A stretch of DNA of 64,000 bases from Pacificibacter marinus (lineage in GTDB: Bacteria; Pseudomonadota; Alphaproteobacteria; Rhodobacterales; Rhodobacteraceae). Positions 26,378 to 35,132 of this stretch are shown here, piece by piece (position 1 is the stretch's first letter; each line of letters opens with the position of its first letter). The stretch spans positions 1 through 64,000 of the forward strand of contig NZ_JAHKPK010000005.1 of NCBI RefSeq assembly GCF_018860665.1, in the 5' to 3' direction. Under the pieces are notes generated by a model. It had not been told where the DNA came from. It searched no databases and saw only the letters and a program-made list of their open reading frames with translations. The position numbers and the translations under genes were made by a program.

Positions 26378-27503
26378 GTGGAATTGTAGAACCTCACTGA
26401 ACACCTTCTGTGATCGTCAAGCCGCGTTTCGAACGCGACCCGGTAAGCCTCTTTCACATCTCACCCTGTTTTGTTGCGTGCCGCATACTGATCTTTGTGC
26501 GATTTGATATTCGATCCCGCCATAATCCTTCAGCATTCGTCTAAGTAGCGGGCGAGCGTTCCTTCAACGTCGCGAAGAGTTCGGGCGCAGAGTGGCGCGA
26601 TCGTTTCTGGGAGAAGGTGTATGACCTGACCTAGGTAGAAGCGCCAGACTAATAGGCTTCGTTTCGGAGTTCTTGCATGGAATTCTTTGCTGGTACCATG
26701 TGCCAGAGCGTCGTTCTGGGCCTTCAATCAAGGCCCAAACTGGAGCCTCTGAATTTGCCATATTCGCCTTAAGCGGGAGTAAGCCCGCGATGCGCCATAC
26801 AAAAGCGATCTGTTGGCGCCATTGAGATGGTCCATGAGCCTGCGCATGAACGGGCAAGAAATGTGATGCATACCACTGTCGCGGGTACCTAGATTGCAAA
26901 CATAAAAGCGATAAGGCATCTCAGAAAGGCAGAGCTGTTCAAAACCGATCTATCGGATTTATTGTCAGTTCGAATTGGTCCTGGGGATGGTGCCATAGCC
27001 GCGTTTTAAGCGAGGTGTAGCTAAGTCACAATTGGAATCGCGTAGGATTCGAGCGCCGGTAAAGTTCATAAAATGACTTAATTTCAATCACTTTAGCCTG
27101 ATTCTTTTCCTTTTATAGATGTGTGCACGTACTTAGGTGTGGATTTTCAACTTTTGGATTAGCGAAAAATCACCTGTAGATGTCGGAAAAGGGAAGCGCC
27201 TATCTCTGGTCGGCAAGTATCAACGCGATAGCGCTTTTCGGGGCGGATTTCTGCACGACAAACGGAATCGTTTCAGTCAACTTTATATCAATAGAAAATT
27301 AAAATTGCCTTTAGGAACCCAAAATAGGGGCCGCTTCGAAGGTTGTGTTTTTACTGAGTTGAGACTGGAAAGGACAAATACGTGGTAGATCATATTTTTC
27401 CATCAAACTTTTCCACAACCACAGGCTGTGCCTCTGTGAGTGATGTCAGTGTGCTAAAAAGCGGGCTGCCATCGGCCCTCAACCATACAAAAGGATCGCA
27501 GTT
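26378..27503. other. Long gap without a supported gene
   Basis: This 1.1-kb stretch has only short frames on both strands, none with a convincing ribosome site or recognisable motif. Overlapping minus-strand frames at 26530-26919 might be remains of a degraded gene, but nothing in them can be named. A palindrome CGCGTT-TCG-AACGCG lies at 26423-26437. The last part holds the promoter of the RTX-Hint gene. Confidence 0.4.
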
Positions 27504-29627
27504 ATGAGTGTTACACTAACCGCAAACGACAGCCTGTATGCATACAATGGCGAACTCGCTGACCTTTATACTGGCCTGCTGAATGCGACTGTTTTACCTG
27601 CTATTGAGACTCCGGTTTCCGGTGTCTTTACGGATGACGATGGCACGCTTGACACAAGCGGCACCAGCACAGTGTCGATCGACGGCGGCACTGACCAAAC
27701 CATGACATATCTTGGGTCAGGAACTGCTGGATTGCTCGGCGGAGGACTGGGCGGCGTCATCGGTGGTATTCTTGTTGGTACAACCCCCGTTATGGCTTTC
27801 TCAGTAGAAACCGGCACGGGCACTCAAATCTATCTGTATGCCCCCGAAGGCTTTCCCGCTTTAACCGCGATTAGCATGTCTTTGGATATCGATGCATCCG
27901 AAACGTTTGATCTCGCGCCAAGCACCCCTGGTGTTGTGGACGGGACATCTGGCGATGACGTTATGAATGTCGGGTATGAAGATGCCGATGGCGATGAGAT
28001 TACTGACTATGACCCCGGTTGGTTAGGGATCGGTTATCAGTCTGGCGATGACGTCGTCTATGGCTACTCAGGCAATGACACAATCAATGCTGGCAGCGGT
28101 GATGATGAAATCCACGGCGGTACTGGGGACGATATCCTCAATGGTGGCGATGGAGACGATACGATCTATGGGGATGAGGGGAACGACACCATTTCCGGCG
28201 GGGCTGGTGCCGACACCATCTATGGTGGCGAAGGCAATGACACGATCGAAGGTGGTGAAGGCAACGATACGGTCTACGGCGGTGACGGCAACGACACTTG
28301 GCTCGCAGGGACTACAGACAGCGGCAATGACAAGGTCTACCTTGAAGGAGGCGACGACACTGCGGAGGTTGGCTTTCTTTACGAAGCCTCGCCCGTAACT
28401 GAAGTCTTAGATGGCGGCGACGGCGAAGATACTGTCGCGTTTGATTCTGCATTGGTTGATGAATACGATATCGGAATTACCCTGAATGACACGGGCGTGG
28501 CCACAAATATTGGTTTTAATACTGAAGTTTCCAACTTCGAAAACGTGCGCGGCAACTCTGGTGAAAATGCCATCACGGGTAACAATGTTGACAACAAGCT
28601 CTGGGGCTTGGGTGGTGAAGATACTCTCAGTGGCGGCGGCGGCAACGATCTAATCGATGGTGGTGATGACGACGATACGCTGACAGGTGGCTCTGGTGAC
28701 GATACATTTGTTTGGTCAGGCGCGGATCGCGGCAATGACATTATCACCGATTTCGGTACCGATAGCGGTGGCCCTTATGACGATGATGACACAACAAATA
28801 ATGACTTTGTTGATCTAAGCGCCATTTTTAATGATAGCACCCTAGCAGATTACAACGCCGCAAACGGCACCGATTTTGCGCATGCGATTACCGCACTCAA
28901 CCATGATCTGGCTGATGGGGTTGTCAACTTTGACGGCACCGATATGTCTGGTCCGACGTTGACGATGACAGGGATCACCGGGGGGGTAACCGAAGATCAA
29001 ACGGCTGTGGTCTGTTTCGCTTCGGGGACTTTGATCAAGACATGCGAAGGCGAAATTGCCGTCGAAGACCTAAAAGTGGGTGATAAGGTTTTGACGCTTG
29101 ATGATGGGTATCAGCCAATCCGTTGGATCGGCATACGCAAATTGTCTGCTCAAGATCTTACCAAGAACCCAAAACTTCGCCCAATCCGTATCCGCGCTGG
29201 GGCTTTGGGCAATGATATGCCGACGCAAGATTTAACTGTTTCCCCACAACACCGCATTCTTGCCAATTCCAAGATTGCTGAGCGTATGTTCGGTGTGAAC
29301 GAGGTGTTGGTCGGTGCTAAACATTTGACGGAACTTGAGGGCGTCGAGGTCGCGGAAGACATGACTGAGGTGACTTATGTGCACTTCTTGTTTGAAGAAC
29401 ACCAAATCGTGTTTTCAAACGGGGCGCGGACCGAAAGCTTGTACACGGGTGCCGAAGCTCTCAAATCGATTTCCCCGAAAGCGCGTGAAGAAATTTATGC
29501 GATTTTCCCTGGCCTTCAGGCTGACCCAGACGCTGGCACCGACGCCGTGCGCCTTTTGGTGCCCGGACGACAGGCCCGTAAATTGGCAGAGCGTTCGGCA
29601 CGCAACGATAAGCGTATTTTCTCTTAA
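27504..29627 (+). CDS. RTX calcium-binding protein with C-terminal Hint domain
   Basis: This 707-residue acidic protein joins two modules. The middle carries RTX nonapeptides of the GGxGxDx type (about residues 186-262 and 358-404, with GGEGNDTIEGGEGNDTVYGG), which fold into a calcium-binding beta roll in secreted type I substrates. The C-terminal part (about 500-660) is a Hint (hedgehog/intein) domain beginning with the nucleophile Cys in VVCFASGTLIKT and ending with HQIVFSNGARTESLY. There is no Sec signal; secretion by type I export is the expectation, but no such exporter is encoded here. Hint domains can self-cleave, so processing is plausible. AAAGGA lies upstream of ATG 27504. Confidence 0.9.
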   Translation: MSVTLTANDSLYAYNGELADLYTGLLNATVLPAIETPVSGVFTDDDGTLDTSGTSTVSIDGGTDQTMTYLGSGTAGLLGGGLGGVIGGILVGTTPVMAFSVETGTGTQIYLYAPEGFPALTAISMSLDIDASETFDLAPSTPGVVDGTSGDDVMNVGYEDADGDEITDYDPGWLGIGYQSGDDVVYGYSGNDTINAGSGDDEIHGGTGDDILNGGDGDDTIYGDEGNDTISGGAGADTIYGGEGNDTIEGGEGNDTVYGGDGNDTWLAGTTDSGNDKVYLEGGDDTAEVGFLYEASPVTEVLDGGDGEDTVAFDSALVDEYDIGITLNDTGVATNIGFNTEVSNFENVRGNSGENAITGNNVDNKLWGLGGEDTLSGGGGNDLIDGGDDDDTLTGGSGDDTFVWSGADRGNDIITDFGTDSGGPYDDDDTTNNDFVDLSAIFNDSTLADYNAANGTDFAHAITALNHDLADGVVNFDGTDMSGPTLTMTGITGGVTEDQTAVVCFASGTLIKTCEGEIAVEDLKVGDKVLTLDDGYQPIRWIGIRKLSAQDLTKNPKLRPIRIRAGALGNDMPTQDLTVSPQHRILANSKIAERMFGVNEVLVGAKHLTELEGVEVAEDMTEVTYVHFLFEEHQIVFSNGARTESLYTGAEALKSISPKAREEIYAIFPGLQADPDAGTDAVRLLVPGRQARKLAERSARNDKRIFS
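28061..28290 (+). repeat. RTX nonapeptide-encoding repeat block
   Basis: About eight consecutive 27-base units encode GG-G-D-type nonapeptides inside the Hint protein. A shorter second block follows at about 28578-28715. They are imperfect at DNA level. Confidence 0.85.
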
Positions 29628-29651
29628 CGCTCCTGTTTAAAGAAATCTAAT

Positions 29652-29683
29652 CCTGCTGAGCAATGCCCCACTTGCTCAGCAGG
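29652..29683 (+). terminator. Perfect 12-bp hairpin after the RTX-Hint gene
   Basis: CCTGCTGAGCAA and TTGCTCAGCAGG form a perfect 12-bp stem with an 8-base loop 25 bases after the stop codon. No T-run follows, so it may stabilise the 3' end or terminate weakly. Confidence 0.5.
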
Positions 29684-29790
29684 CAGCACCGGACATGCAG
29701 CCGAAGCAAGACGTGTGTCTTGAACAAGTGAAACGTCGACGGAGATCGGCGATAACCTAAACAAAAATCAAGAATTGGGCCGAGTTGGAT

Positions 29791-30705
29791 ATGATGAACA
29801 ATAGCAAAACGATAACTGTATCTTATGGAGCGTTTTCCTGTACTTTACAGGGCTTTGAAGATCCTCAATCGACAATGCGCGCTATAGCTGATTATTTTAA
29901 GGGCGTCGTTGCGGATGATCGATATTTTGGTGCGCCCCCTTTGACCCCAGACGCTTCTTCTGGTGATGTTGAGGACGGCGTGCTTCGATCGCGGGGGCCT
30001 CAAGACGCAGCATCTAATCTTGTTCGTGATGCGTCTGTCACAAAAAAAACGTCGCCCAAAGCTGTTAGTAGCGCGATATCTGAAAAGGGCGATAAGGAGC
30101 AAAAGTCGGCATCTGCTACAGGGGTGTTCAAAGGAAAAAATAAGTCTGAGCAAGATGATAAGTCGGACGTAAGGGCACGCGCCAGGCAAAAAAAACGTGC
30201 CGCAGTCAGAGCGGCTCGGCAAAAACGTTTACAAGTTGAACAAGAGGCCAAGAGAAACGGCAATCCGTCTGAAGATATCGTCAAACAGCATTTTAGAAAT
30301 CCAGCCGAGGAGAAGAAGTCTCCCGTTGAGCTTACTGAGACCTCTCCTTCGGATGATGGACCAGCCGAAGTTTCCCAGTTGAACAAGGTTAGATTGGTTC
30401 GTGAGTTGAGCGAAGGTCTTGGCAGTTCCTCGTTGGGAATTGAGGCGGAAAAAGAGTTGATTCATGAATTGGCTGAGGTCGCGACAGCAGATCGCGACGC
30501 CCCAGCCGTAAATTCGACACGCTACGATTGCAGTAAAAGCAATATGCGCAGTATTTATACCGCCTTGAATTCTGCGATACAAAAGCACAGGAATGACGAA
30601 AGCATTGTTTTGGCGCAGTTGTTGCGCTCAGATGTAAAGCCAAGTCCAAGCGATGCGTCCGTGCTTATGTTGCCACCGAGCCTGCGTATTGATTCAAATT
30701 ATTAA
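29791..30705 (+). CDS. Hypothetical charged protein with conserved N-terminal motif
   Basis: The product is about 304 residues. The first 45 ([16 protein letters not shown] ... IADYFKG ... DDRYFGAPP) resemble the N-terminus of much longer conserved Rhodobacterales proteins of unknown role, sometimes annotated as lipoproteins or CheA-like; this is recalled, not searched. The middle (about 85-170) is rich in Lys, Arg and Glu ([19 protein letters not shown]) and probably helical or disordered. There is no signal peptide or membrane segment. The start may be ATG 29791 or 29794; a TTG at 29785 is in frame and no strong ribosome site decides. If the homology holds, this copy is strongly shortened. 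Function unknown. Confidence 0.6.
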   Translation: MMNNSKTITVSYGAFSCTLQGFEDPQSTMRAIADYFKGVVADDRYFGAPPLTPDASSGDVEDGVLRSRGPQDAASNLVRDASVTKKTSPKAVSSAISEKGDKEQKSASATGVFKGKNKSEQDDKSDVRARARQKKRAAVRAARQKRLQVEQEAKRNGNPSEDIVKQHFRNPAEEKKSPVELTETSPSDDGPAEVSQLNKVRLVRELSEGLGSSSLGIEAEKELIHELAEVATADRDAPAVNSTRYDCSKSNMRSIYTALNSAIQKHRNDESIVLAQLLRSDVKPSPSDASVLMLPPSLRIDSNY

Positions 30706-30879
30706 GGCTTGTCACAAACGCAATGCTTTGCTGAGAACCGGTCCGAGTCTTTGAGCGGCCTAACCATGTCGAGGCTTGCGGCCGTTCAAAATATACAGGC
30801 ATCGCGTCGCGTTTTCCGGTCTTTGTGATTCATGTCACCGATCATTACTTTTTATATAATTACGCGCTAGAAATTTGGA

Positions 30880-31929
30880 TCAGATCGACTGCCGTCGATC
30901 CGTTATATGTTTGTCGTATGCGGTGTGTTTTAGAGTGTCTGATGGGAGCTCCCCAAAGCGTTCTCGGTAGGTTTTCGCGAACTCGCCCATGTGAGTGTAA
31001 CTCAACCTATGCGCGATCTGTTGGACCGTTTGACCATGGTCTGCTGCAAGCAAAAGCTTGCGCGCAGTCTGCAGGCGTTGCTCTCGTAAAAACTGCCCCG
31101 GAGTAGAGCCGCGAAATTTTTTGAAATTTAAGGAAAGACTTCTGACGCTGACATTCGCTGCTTGCGCGATTTGTGCCAATGTCGGAGCTTCGCCAGCGTG
31201 CTCGACGATATACTCTTCTGCCACGCGCACAACTTGTGGAACAATGCTATATCCACCGGCGTATAAATTCACTCCAGATCGTGCCGCCCAGTGTTCAAGT
31301 AGGTTCACGCATAGAGTTTCTTCTATATGCTTTATTTGACGCGCGTTGATTTGATTTTTCGGTTCCGAAAGCAGTTGAGCAACATAGCGCAAGGCTGCAT
31401 ACCAGCTTGTTTCAACCCCTCCAAAATCAGTCTTAATCTGCCAGTCTGATTGGCCTTGGATATCTCCGAACCAACTGAGACTGACTTCGTTAAGTAGTTT
31501 TGGTGGAAGTATAAATTGGAATTGAATGTTATCTTTATCCAATCGCGAGGCATGTTCGCGCTTGGAGAGGTCGAATACAAAACTTTTACCAATACCATTT
31601 GCAACGGTTTCGCCGCTTTCTGTCATTGGGTTAGAATTGCCTCGAATGTTGGTCGAGACAATTATTGGCGCTCCCTTAGTTTCATTGATGGCAATGTCTA
31701 CTGCTGCGCCGTAATTGGTTTGCGAAACTCCGATGCGACCTATTTGGGTCGAATGAATCGTGCTGAACGAAGAATCTTCAAGCGGTATGAGTTTCAAAGG
31801 GCAACTCAATGCGCTCAGCTTTTCAGATAACTCTTCCCAATCACCCGAATTAGACAACTCATCCCAGTTGTCTAAATTGAATGTGCATAAATGCGAAAAA
31901 TTCTTATGTTTGGAGATGGACAAAATCAT
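30880..31929 (-). CDS. AraC family transcriptional regulator (paralogue A)
   Basis: The 349-residue protein has an N-terminal ligand-binding-like domain (about 1-210) and a C-terminal AraC domain with two helix-turn-helix units: PTLAQIAQAANVSVRSLSLNFKKFRG near 245-270 and TVQQIAHRLSYTHMGEFAKTYRERFGELPSD near 295-325. It shares phrases with the AraC gene at 32650 (QIGRIG, SWFG, HIEETL, TPGQFLREQRL), so the two are paralogues. They are divergently arranged around a 720-base gap. DNA here is AT-rich compared with the rest (one 60-base line counted at about 38% GC). Effector and targets unknown. Confidence 0.9.
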   Translation of the reverse strand: MILSISKHKNFSHLCTFNLDNWDELSNSGDWEELSEKLSALSCPLKLIPLEDSSFSTIHSTQIGRIGVSQTNYGAAVDIAINETKGAPIIVSTNIRGNSNPMTESGETVANGIGKSFVFDLSKREHASRLDKDNIQFQFILPPKLLNEVSLSWFGDIQGQSDWQIKTDFGGVETSWYAALRYVAQLLSEPKNQINARQIKHIEETLCVNLLEHWAARSGVNLYAGGYSIVPQVVRVAEEYIVEHAGEAPTLAQIAQAANVSVRSLSLNFKKFRGSTPGQFLREQRLQTARKLLLAADHGQTVQQIAHRLSYTHMGEFAKTYRERFGELPSDTLKHTAYDKHITDRRQSI

Positions 31930-32649
31930 ATCCTAGCTATTAAGGATTTCAAGCGATGCTTAATAGTTAACGTAAGCCTATACCCTATCCCTACTCTGCT
32001 TATGGTTGATAGACCAGCGCAATTTTTGAATGAGAGCTGTGTTTGTGGTGGCTCGCCAAGGCGGCCCGTTTTTTGAGCATTTTTATGCGACCCATGCCGC
32101 TTTTATAACCGTCACAGGCGCGAGAAAATAGAGCGGCAGGCCACCTTGCGGCTGTGCAAAGTGAAGTGCCAATCCGGCCGCCTTTCCTTTTAGTCATGCA
32201 TCGCGTTCATGGTTAAAAAATGGACGATTTCGTGCGATGCAATCGTGTCACTGTGGGCGGGAGAGGGCCGAAGGCTTTCTTGAATGTCGGAAAAAGGCAA
32301 TCCTATCGCAAAACGGCAATCTTATGCGCGCCCAGCCTCGTTCAGCCCAAAGAAGGTGTCGATGGACGTGGATGCAACCTTAAGGATGTGCTACTTATAT
32401 AAAGACAGTGCTGTGCTCTAATTGGGTTCTGATAAGAAGCCGCAGATCGCACCGTCGTCTTAGATGACATGCTGCAGCATGTACCGAACATTCTGGTGAT
32501 GCCAGATATGACATAAGTAATGTGCCAAGCATGGTACCTAACGGCGTTAAAGGTTTGATAAATAAAATTATTTTGTCGCGAGCCCATGAAATACGAATTT
32601 CTACGTTGATCCACAAACGAAACAGCCCGCTGGGCGTGGGAGAGTAGTT
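31930..32649. other. Long divergent intergenic region between two AraC genes
   Basis: No gene is supported in these 720 bases, though both flanking genes read outward. A perfect 16-base palindrome lies at 32467-32482. The length is more than two promoters need, so an unrecognised small RNA or a decayed gene may be present. Confidence 0.45.
32467..32482. promoter_or_regulatory. 16-base perfect palindrome upstream of AraC paralogue B
   Basis: ACATGCTGCAGCATGT is a perfect palindrome about 170 bases before the start at 32650. It could be a dimeric operator. AraC proteins usually bind direct repeats, so another regulator is as likely. Confidence 0.3.
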
Positions 32650-33675
32650 ATGAATATGAATAATGATTTGCGCTTAACGGCCCCCAATTCCCCGTTGCGT
32701 GCTTTTGCCAAGCCACTTTCCGATGAACAGTCCTTCACGGCCTCTGACTGGGACGAATTATCAGCATGGGGCAGTGAGCGTGTTGGCTCCGTGACGTTTT
32801 CGCCGGGTGAAAAACCGATAAAGCTACAAAGTAAAATTCAAGTCGCACAGATCGGGCGTATCGGAATATCGCGCACACGGTACGACATGGGCATTCGCAT
32901 CAACGCTGAACAGGTGAGCGGTTCACCAATTGTTGTGACGACAAACCTACAAGGACACGCCATCACCTCGGCGAATGGAGGGGATGCAGCTGCAGAAGGC
33001 GCCGGTGAAAGCGCAGTTGTGGATCTATCTCAAGCATCGACCGAAACGCACATGAGTGCAGATAATGTTCAGCTTGGGTTGATATTTCCCAACCAGATGC
33101 TTGACGAAATTGGCTTGAGTTGGTTTGGAAACATTCCTGACCGCAAGACATGGCAGCCCCGCGTCGGATTGGGGGGTGTTGACACGTGCTGGCATGCTAG
33201 CTTGCTCTATGCTTTTCACCATTTAAATGACGAAAACAGAACATTAACACCCCGCAATATTCGGCATATTGAGGAAACGCTTGCGAGTAACCTGCTTAAG
33301 CATTGGGCAGCAGGGGTCGGTGTGGATCTTAACGCAACACAACATACCATCACTCCGCACAGCATTAGAAATGCAGAAAGCTTTATGGTCGAACATGCCG
33401 CTGACGCACCAACTTTGTCAGAAATTGCAAAGGTTGCAGGGGTGAGCGTAAGAACGCTGAATATGAACTTTCGAAAATTCCATGGTTGCACGCCGGGCCA
33501 GTTTCTTCGCGAGCAACGATTGTTACGCGCCCATCAGGAGTTGCTCGACGCGGACCGGGAAGAAAAAGTAAGCGATATCGCCGCGCGCCTTGGTTATGTT
33601 CACATGGGTGAATTTGCTAAAGCATATCGTTTGCGTTTTGGTGAAAAGCCATCGGATACGTTAGTGTCGAAGTGA
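32650..33675 (+). CDS. AraC family transcriptional regulator (paralogue B)
   Basis: The 341-residue protein has a sensor-type N-terminal domain and a C-terminal AraC domain with helix-turn-helix units PTLSEIAKVAGVSVRTLNMNF (about 247-267) and KVSDIAARLGYVHMGEFAKAYRLRFGEKPSD (about 300-330). It matches paralogue A through most of its length and starts with GGGAGAG upstream of ATG 32650. With no structural genes nearby on the same strand, it probably controls distant targets or its own promoter. Ligand unknown. Confidence 0.92.
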   Translation: MNMNNDLRLTAPNSPLRAFAKPLSDEQSFTASDWDELSAWGSERVGSVTFSPGEKPIKLQSKIQVAQIGRIGISRTRYDMGIRINAEQVSGSPIVVTTNLQGHAITSANGGDAAAEGAGESAVVDLSQASTETHMSADNVQLGLIFPNQMLDEIGLSWFGNIPDRKTWQPRVGLGGVDTCWHASLLYAFHHLNDENRTLTPRNIRHIEETLASNLLKHWAAGVGVDLNATQHTITPHSIRNAESFMVEHAADAPTLSEIAKVAGVSVRTLNMNFRKFHGCTPGQFLREQRLLRAHQELLDADREEKVSDIAARLGYVHMGEFAKAYRLRFGEKPSDTLVSK

Positions 33676-34080
33676 GCTGCGCTCCTATTAATTGACGTGG
33701 CTTGGCATTATTTTAAGTTACTTTTCCCCGATATACGGATCGCGGGTCGCAAAACTGCTTGCACAATGGTCGATGCATCTTGCGCCAGAGGGAGCTCTTC
33801 CACCACAACTCAGCGCTGGGTTGGAAAACCTTTGCCGTTTTGATGGATGATAGGTGACTTAAGCGCCCCTGTGAGCCGCATTATATCGCAACACACCCAG
33901 CTTTCGATTCGAAGGCTTAAGACGCGGTTTATCGAGCCATGCAATCTGCGCATGTCGGGGTTGGGATTCTAGCGCTACTCAAAAGTTTTCATTTCGCCTA
34001 AATATCGGTCAACACCTCAGTAGAGGTTACTGAAAAATAGACACGATGAAAACTCATCTCGCTTAAAAAGGTTTTGCTCC
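33676..34080. other. Gap upstream of the DUF1127 gene
   Basis: I see no gene in these 405 bases. The end of the region should carry the promoter of the DUF1127 gene at 34081. Confidence 0.4.
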
Positions 34081-34299
34081 ATGGCACATGTTTCCAACTA
34101 CGCACAGGCGTCTAACGGCTCCGTATTTTCTTTCATCTTCACTTCTGTTTCAAATACTTACGCATCATTCATGCGTGCGCGCGCTGCAGAAAAAACATAC
34201 AATATGTTGAGCGCCTTGTCAGACCGCGAATTGTCAGACATCGGCTTGGATCGCAGCGGCATTGCTGAAGCTTCAATGGTGAGCCCGCGCACATTCTAA
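34081..34299 (+). CDS. DUF1127 small protein
   Basis: This 72-residue protein ends with the DUF1127 (YjiS-like) hallmark: LSALSDRELSDIGLDRSGI (about residues 43-61), a short arginine-containing helical motif common in alphaproteobacteria. Related small proteins have been tied to RNA turnover and to phosphate or stress responses; no function can be read here. It has its own terminator 41 bases after the stop, so it is a single-gene unit. Its place directly before rplO is unusual. Confidence 0.85.
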   Translation: MAHVSNYAQASNGSVFSFIFTSVSNTYASFMRARAAEKTYNMLSALSDRELSDIGLDRSGIAEASMVSPRTF

Positions 34300-34340
34300 T
34301 CGTCCAGAACAATGTGAGACGATTATCGCCTTTAAAAAGT

Positions 34341-34367
34341 GGCTCGCACCCTGTGCGGGCCCTTTTT
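34341..34367 (+). terminator. Rho-independent terminator after the DUF1127 gene
   Basis: GGCTCGCAC and GTGCGGGCC pair as a 9-bp stem (one G-T pair) with a three-base loop, followed by C and five Ts at 34363-34367. Confidence 0.85.
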
Positions 34368-34472
34368 GCTTTTGCGGGCGGATGAGTGAGCGCAATACTC
34401 CTGCCTATCAGGGCGCGATTCTCGTGCATTGGGATACTTGCCAAAGCGCGGCTCTGCGTCTATACGCGGCCA

Positions 34473-34490
34473 GTGGTCTAACGTGACCAC
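34473..34490 (+). other. Inverted repeat in the rplO leader
   Basis: GTGGTC-TAACGT-GACCAC is a perfect 6-base inverted repeat about 70 bases before the rplO start. It may be an operator or an RNA hairpin in the leader; nothing more can be said. Confidence 0.3.
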
Positions 34491-34559
34491 AAAGAATCAA
34501 CATTTAAGCCGTGTTTGGTCTTCCGTCGCTGGGGGCCAGTTCCGGCAAGGAGAAGCGAC

Positions 34560-35030
34560 ATGAAACTGCACGAACTTCACGATAACGAAGGCGCAACAAA
34601 AGCCAAAAAACGCCGTGGCCGTGGCCCGGGTTCTGGTCTTGGTAAAATGGGTGGCCGTGGTATTAAAGGTCAAAAATCCCGTTCAGGTGTTGCGATCGGT
34701 GGATACGAAGGTGGCCAAATGCCACTCTACATGCGTCTGCCAAAGCGTGGATTTAGCAAACCAAACCGTAAAAAATTCGCAGTTGTGAACCTTGGCCTGA
34801 TCGAAAAATTCGTCGCCGAAGGTAAAATCGATGCGACGGCAGCGATCACCGAAGATACACTTGTTGCATCTGGTTTGATCCGCCGCAAATTGGACGGTAT
34901 CCGCGTTCTCGCTAAAGGCGAAGCGACATCTAAATTGAACATCACTGTGACTGGCGCATCTAAAGCGGCCGTTGAAGCTGTTGCAAAAGCTGGCGGCACT
35001 CTCACAGTTACGGCACAAGCCGCAGAATAA
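34560..35030 (+). CDS. rplO: 50S ribosomal protein L15
   Basis: L15 (156 residues) is a late-assembly protein of the large subunit. It has the family opening [20 protein letters not shown], a glycine-rich segment [20 protein letters not shown] and [18 protein letters not shown], then a C-terminal globular part. AAGGAG before ATG 34560 sets the start. In bacteria it is usually preceded by rpsE and rpmD in the spc operon; here the next gene upstream is a DUF1127 gene with a terminator, so rplO starts a new transcription unit. secY follows after 102 bases. Confidence 0.97.
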   Translation: MKLHELHDNEGATKAKKRRGRGPGSGLGKMGGRGIKGQKSRSGVAIGGYEGGQMPLYMRLPKRGFSKPNRKKFAVVNLGLIEKFVAEGKIDATAAITEDTLVASGLIRRKLDGIRVLAKGEATSKLNITVTGASKAAVEAVAKAGGTLTVTAQAAE

Positions 35031-35132
35031 GGGTTGTGATAGGGGGCTTAGCCCCTTACATCAATCCCATGTTTTCCAAGCGCCGCCGATCGGGAGACCC
35101 GTTCGGCGGCGTTATCGTGAAAGAGAGACCAA

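Noticed and set aside
27137-27388. Plus-strand frame of 83 codons before the RTX-Hint gene
   Set aside because: No ribosome site or recognisable motif; unusual basic and aromatic composition.
28061-28290. Regular repeat spacing that could suggest a CRISPR array
   Set aside because: The repeats are coding RTX nonapeptides in frame, with 27-base units and no unique spacers.
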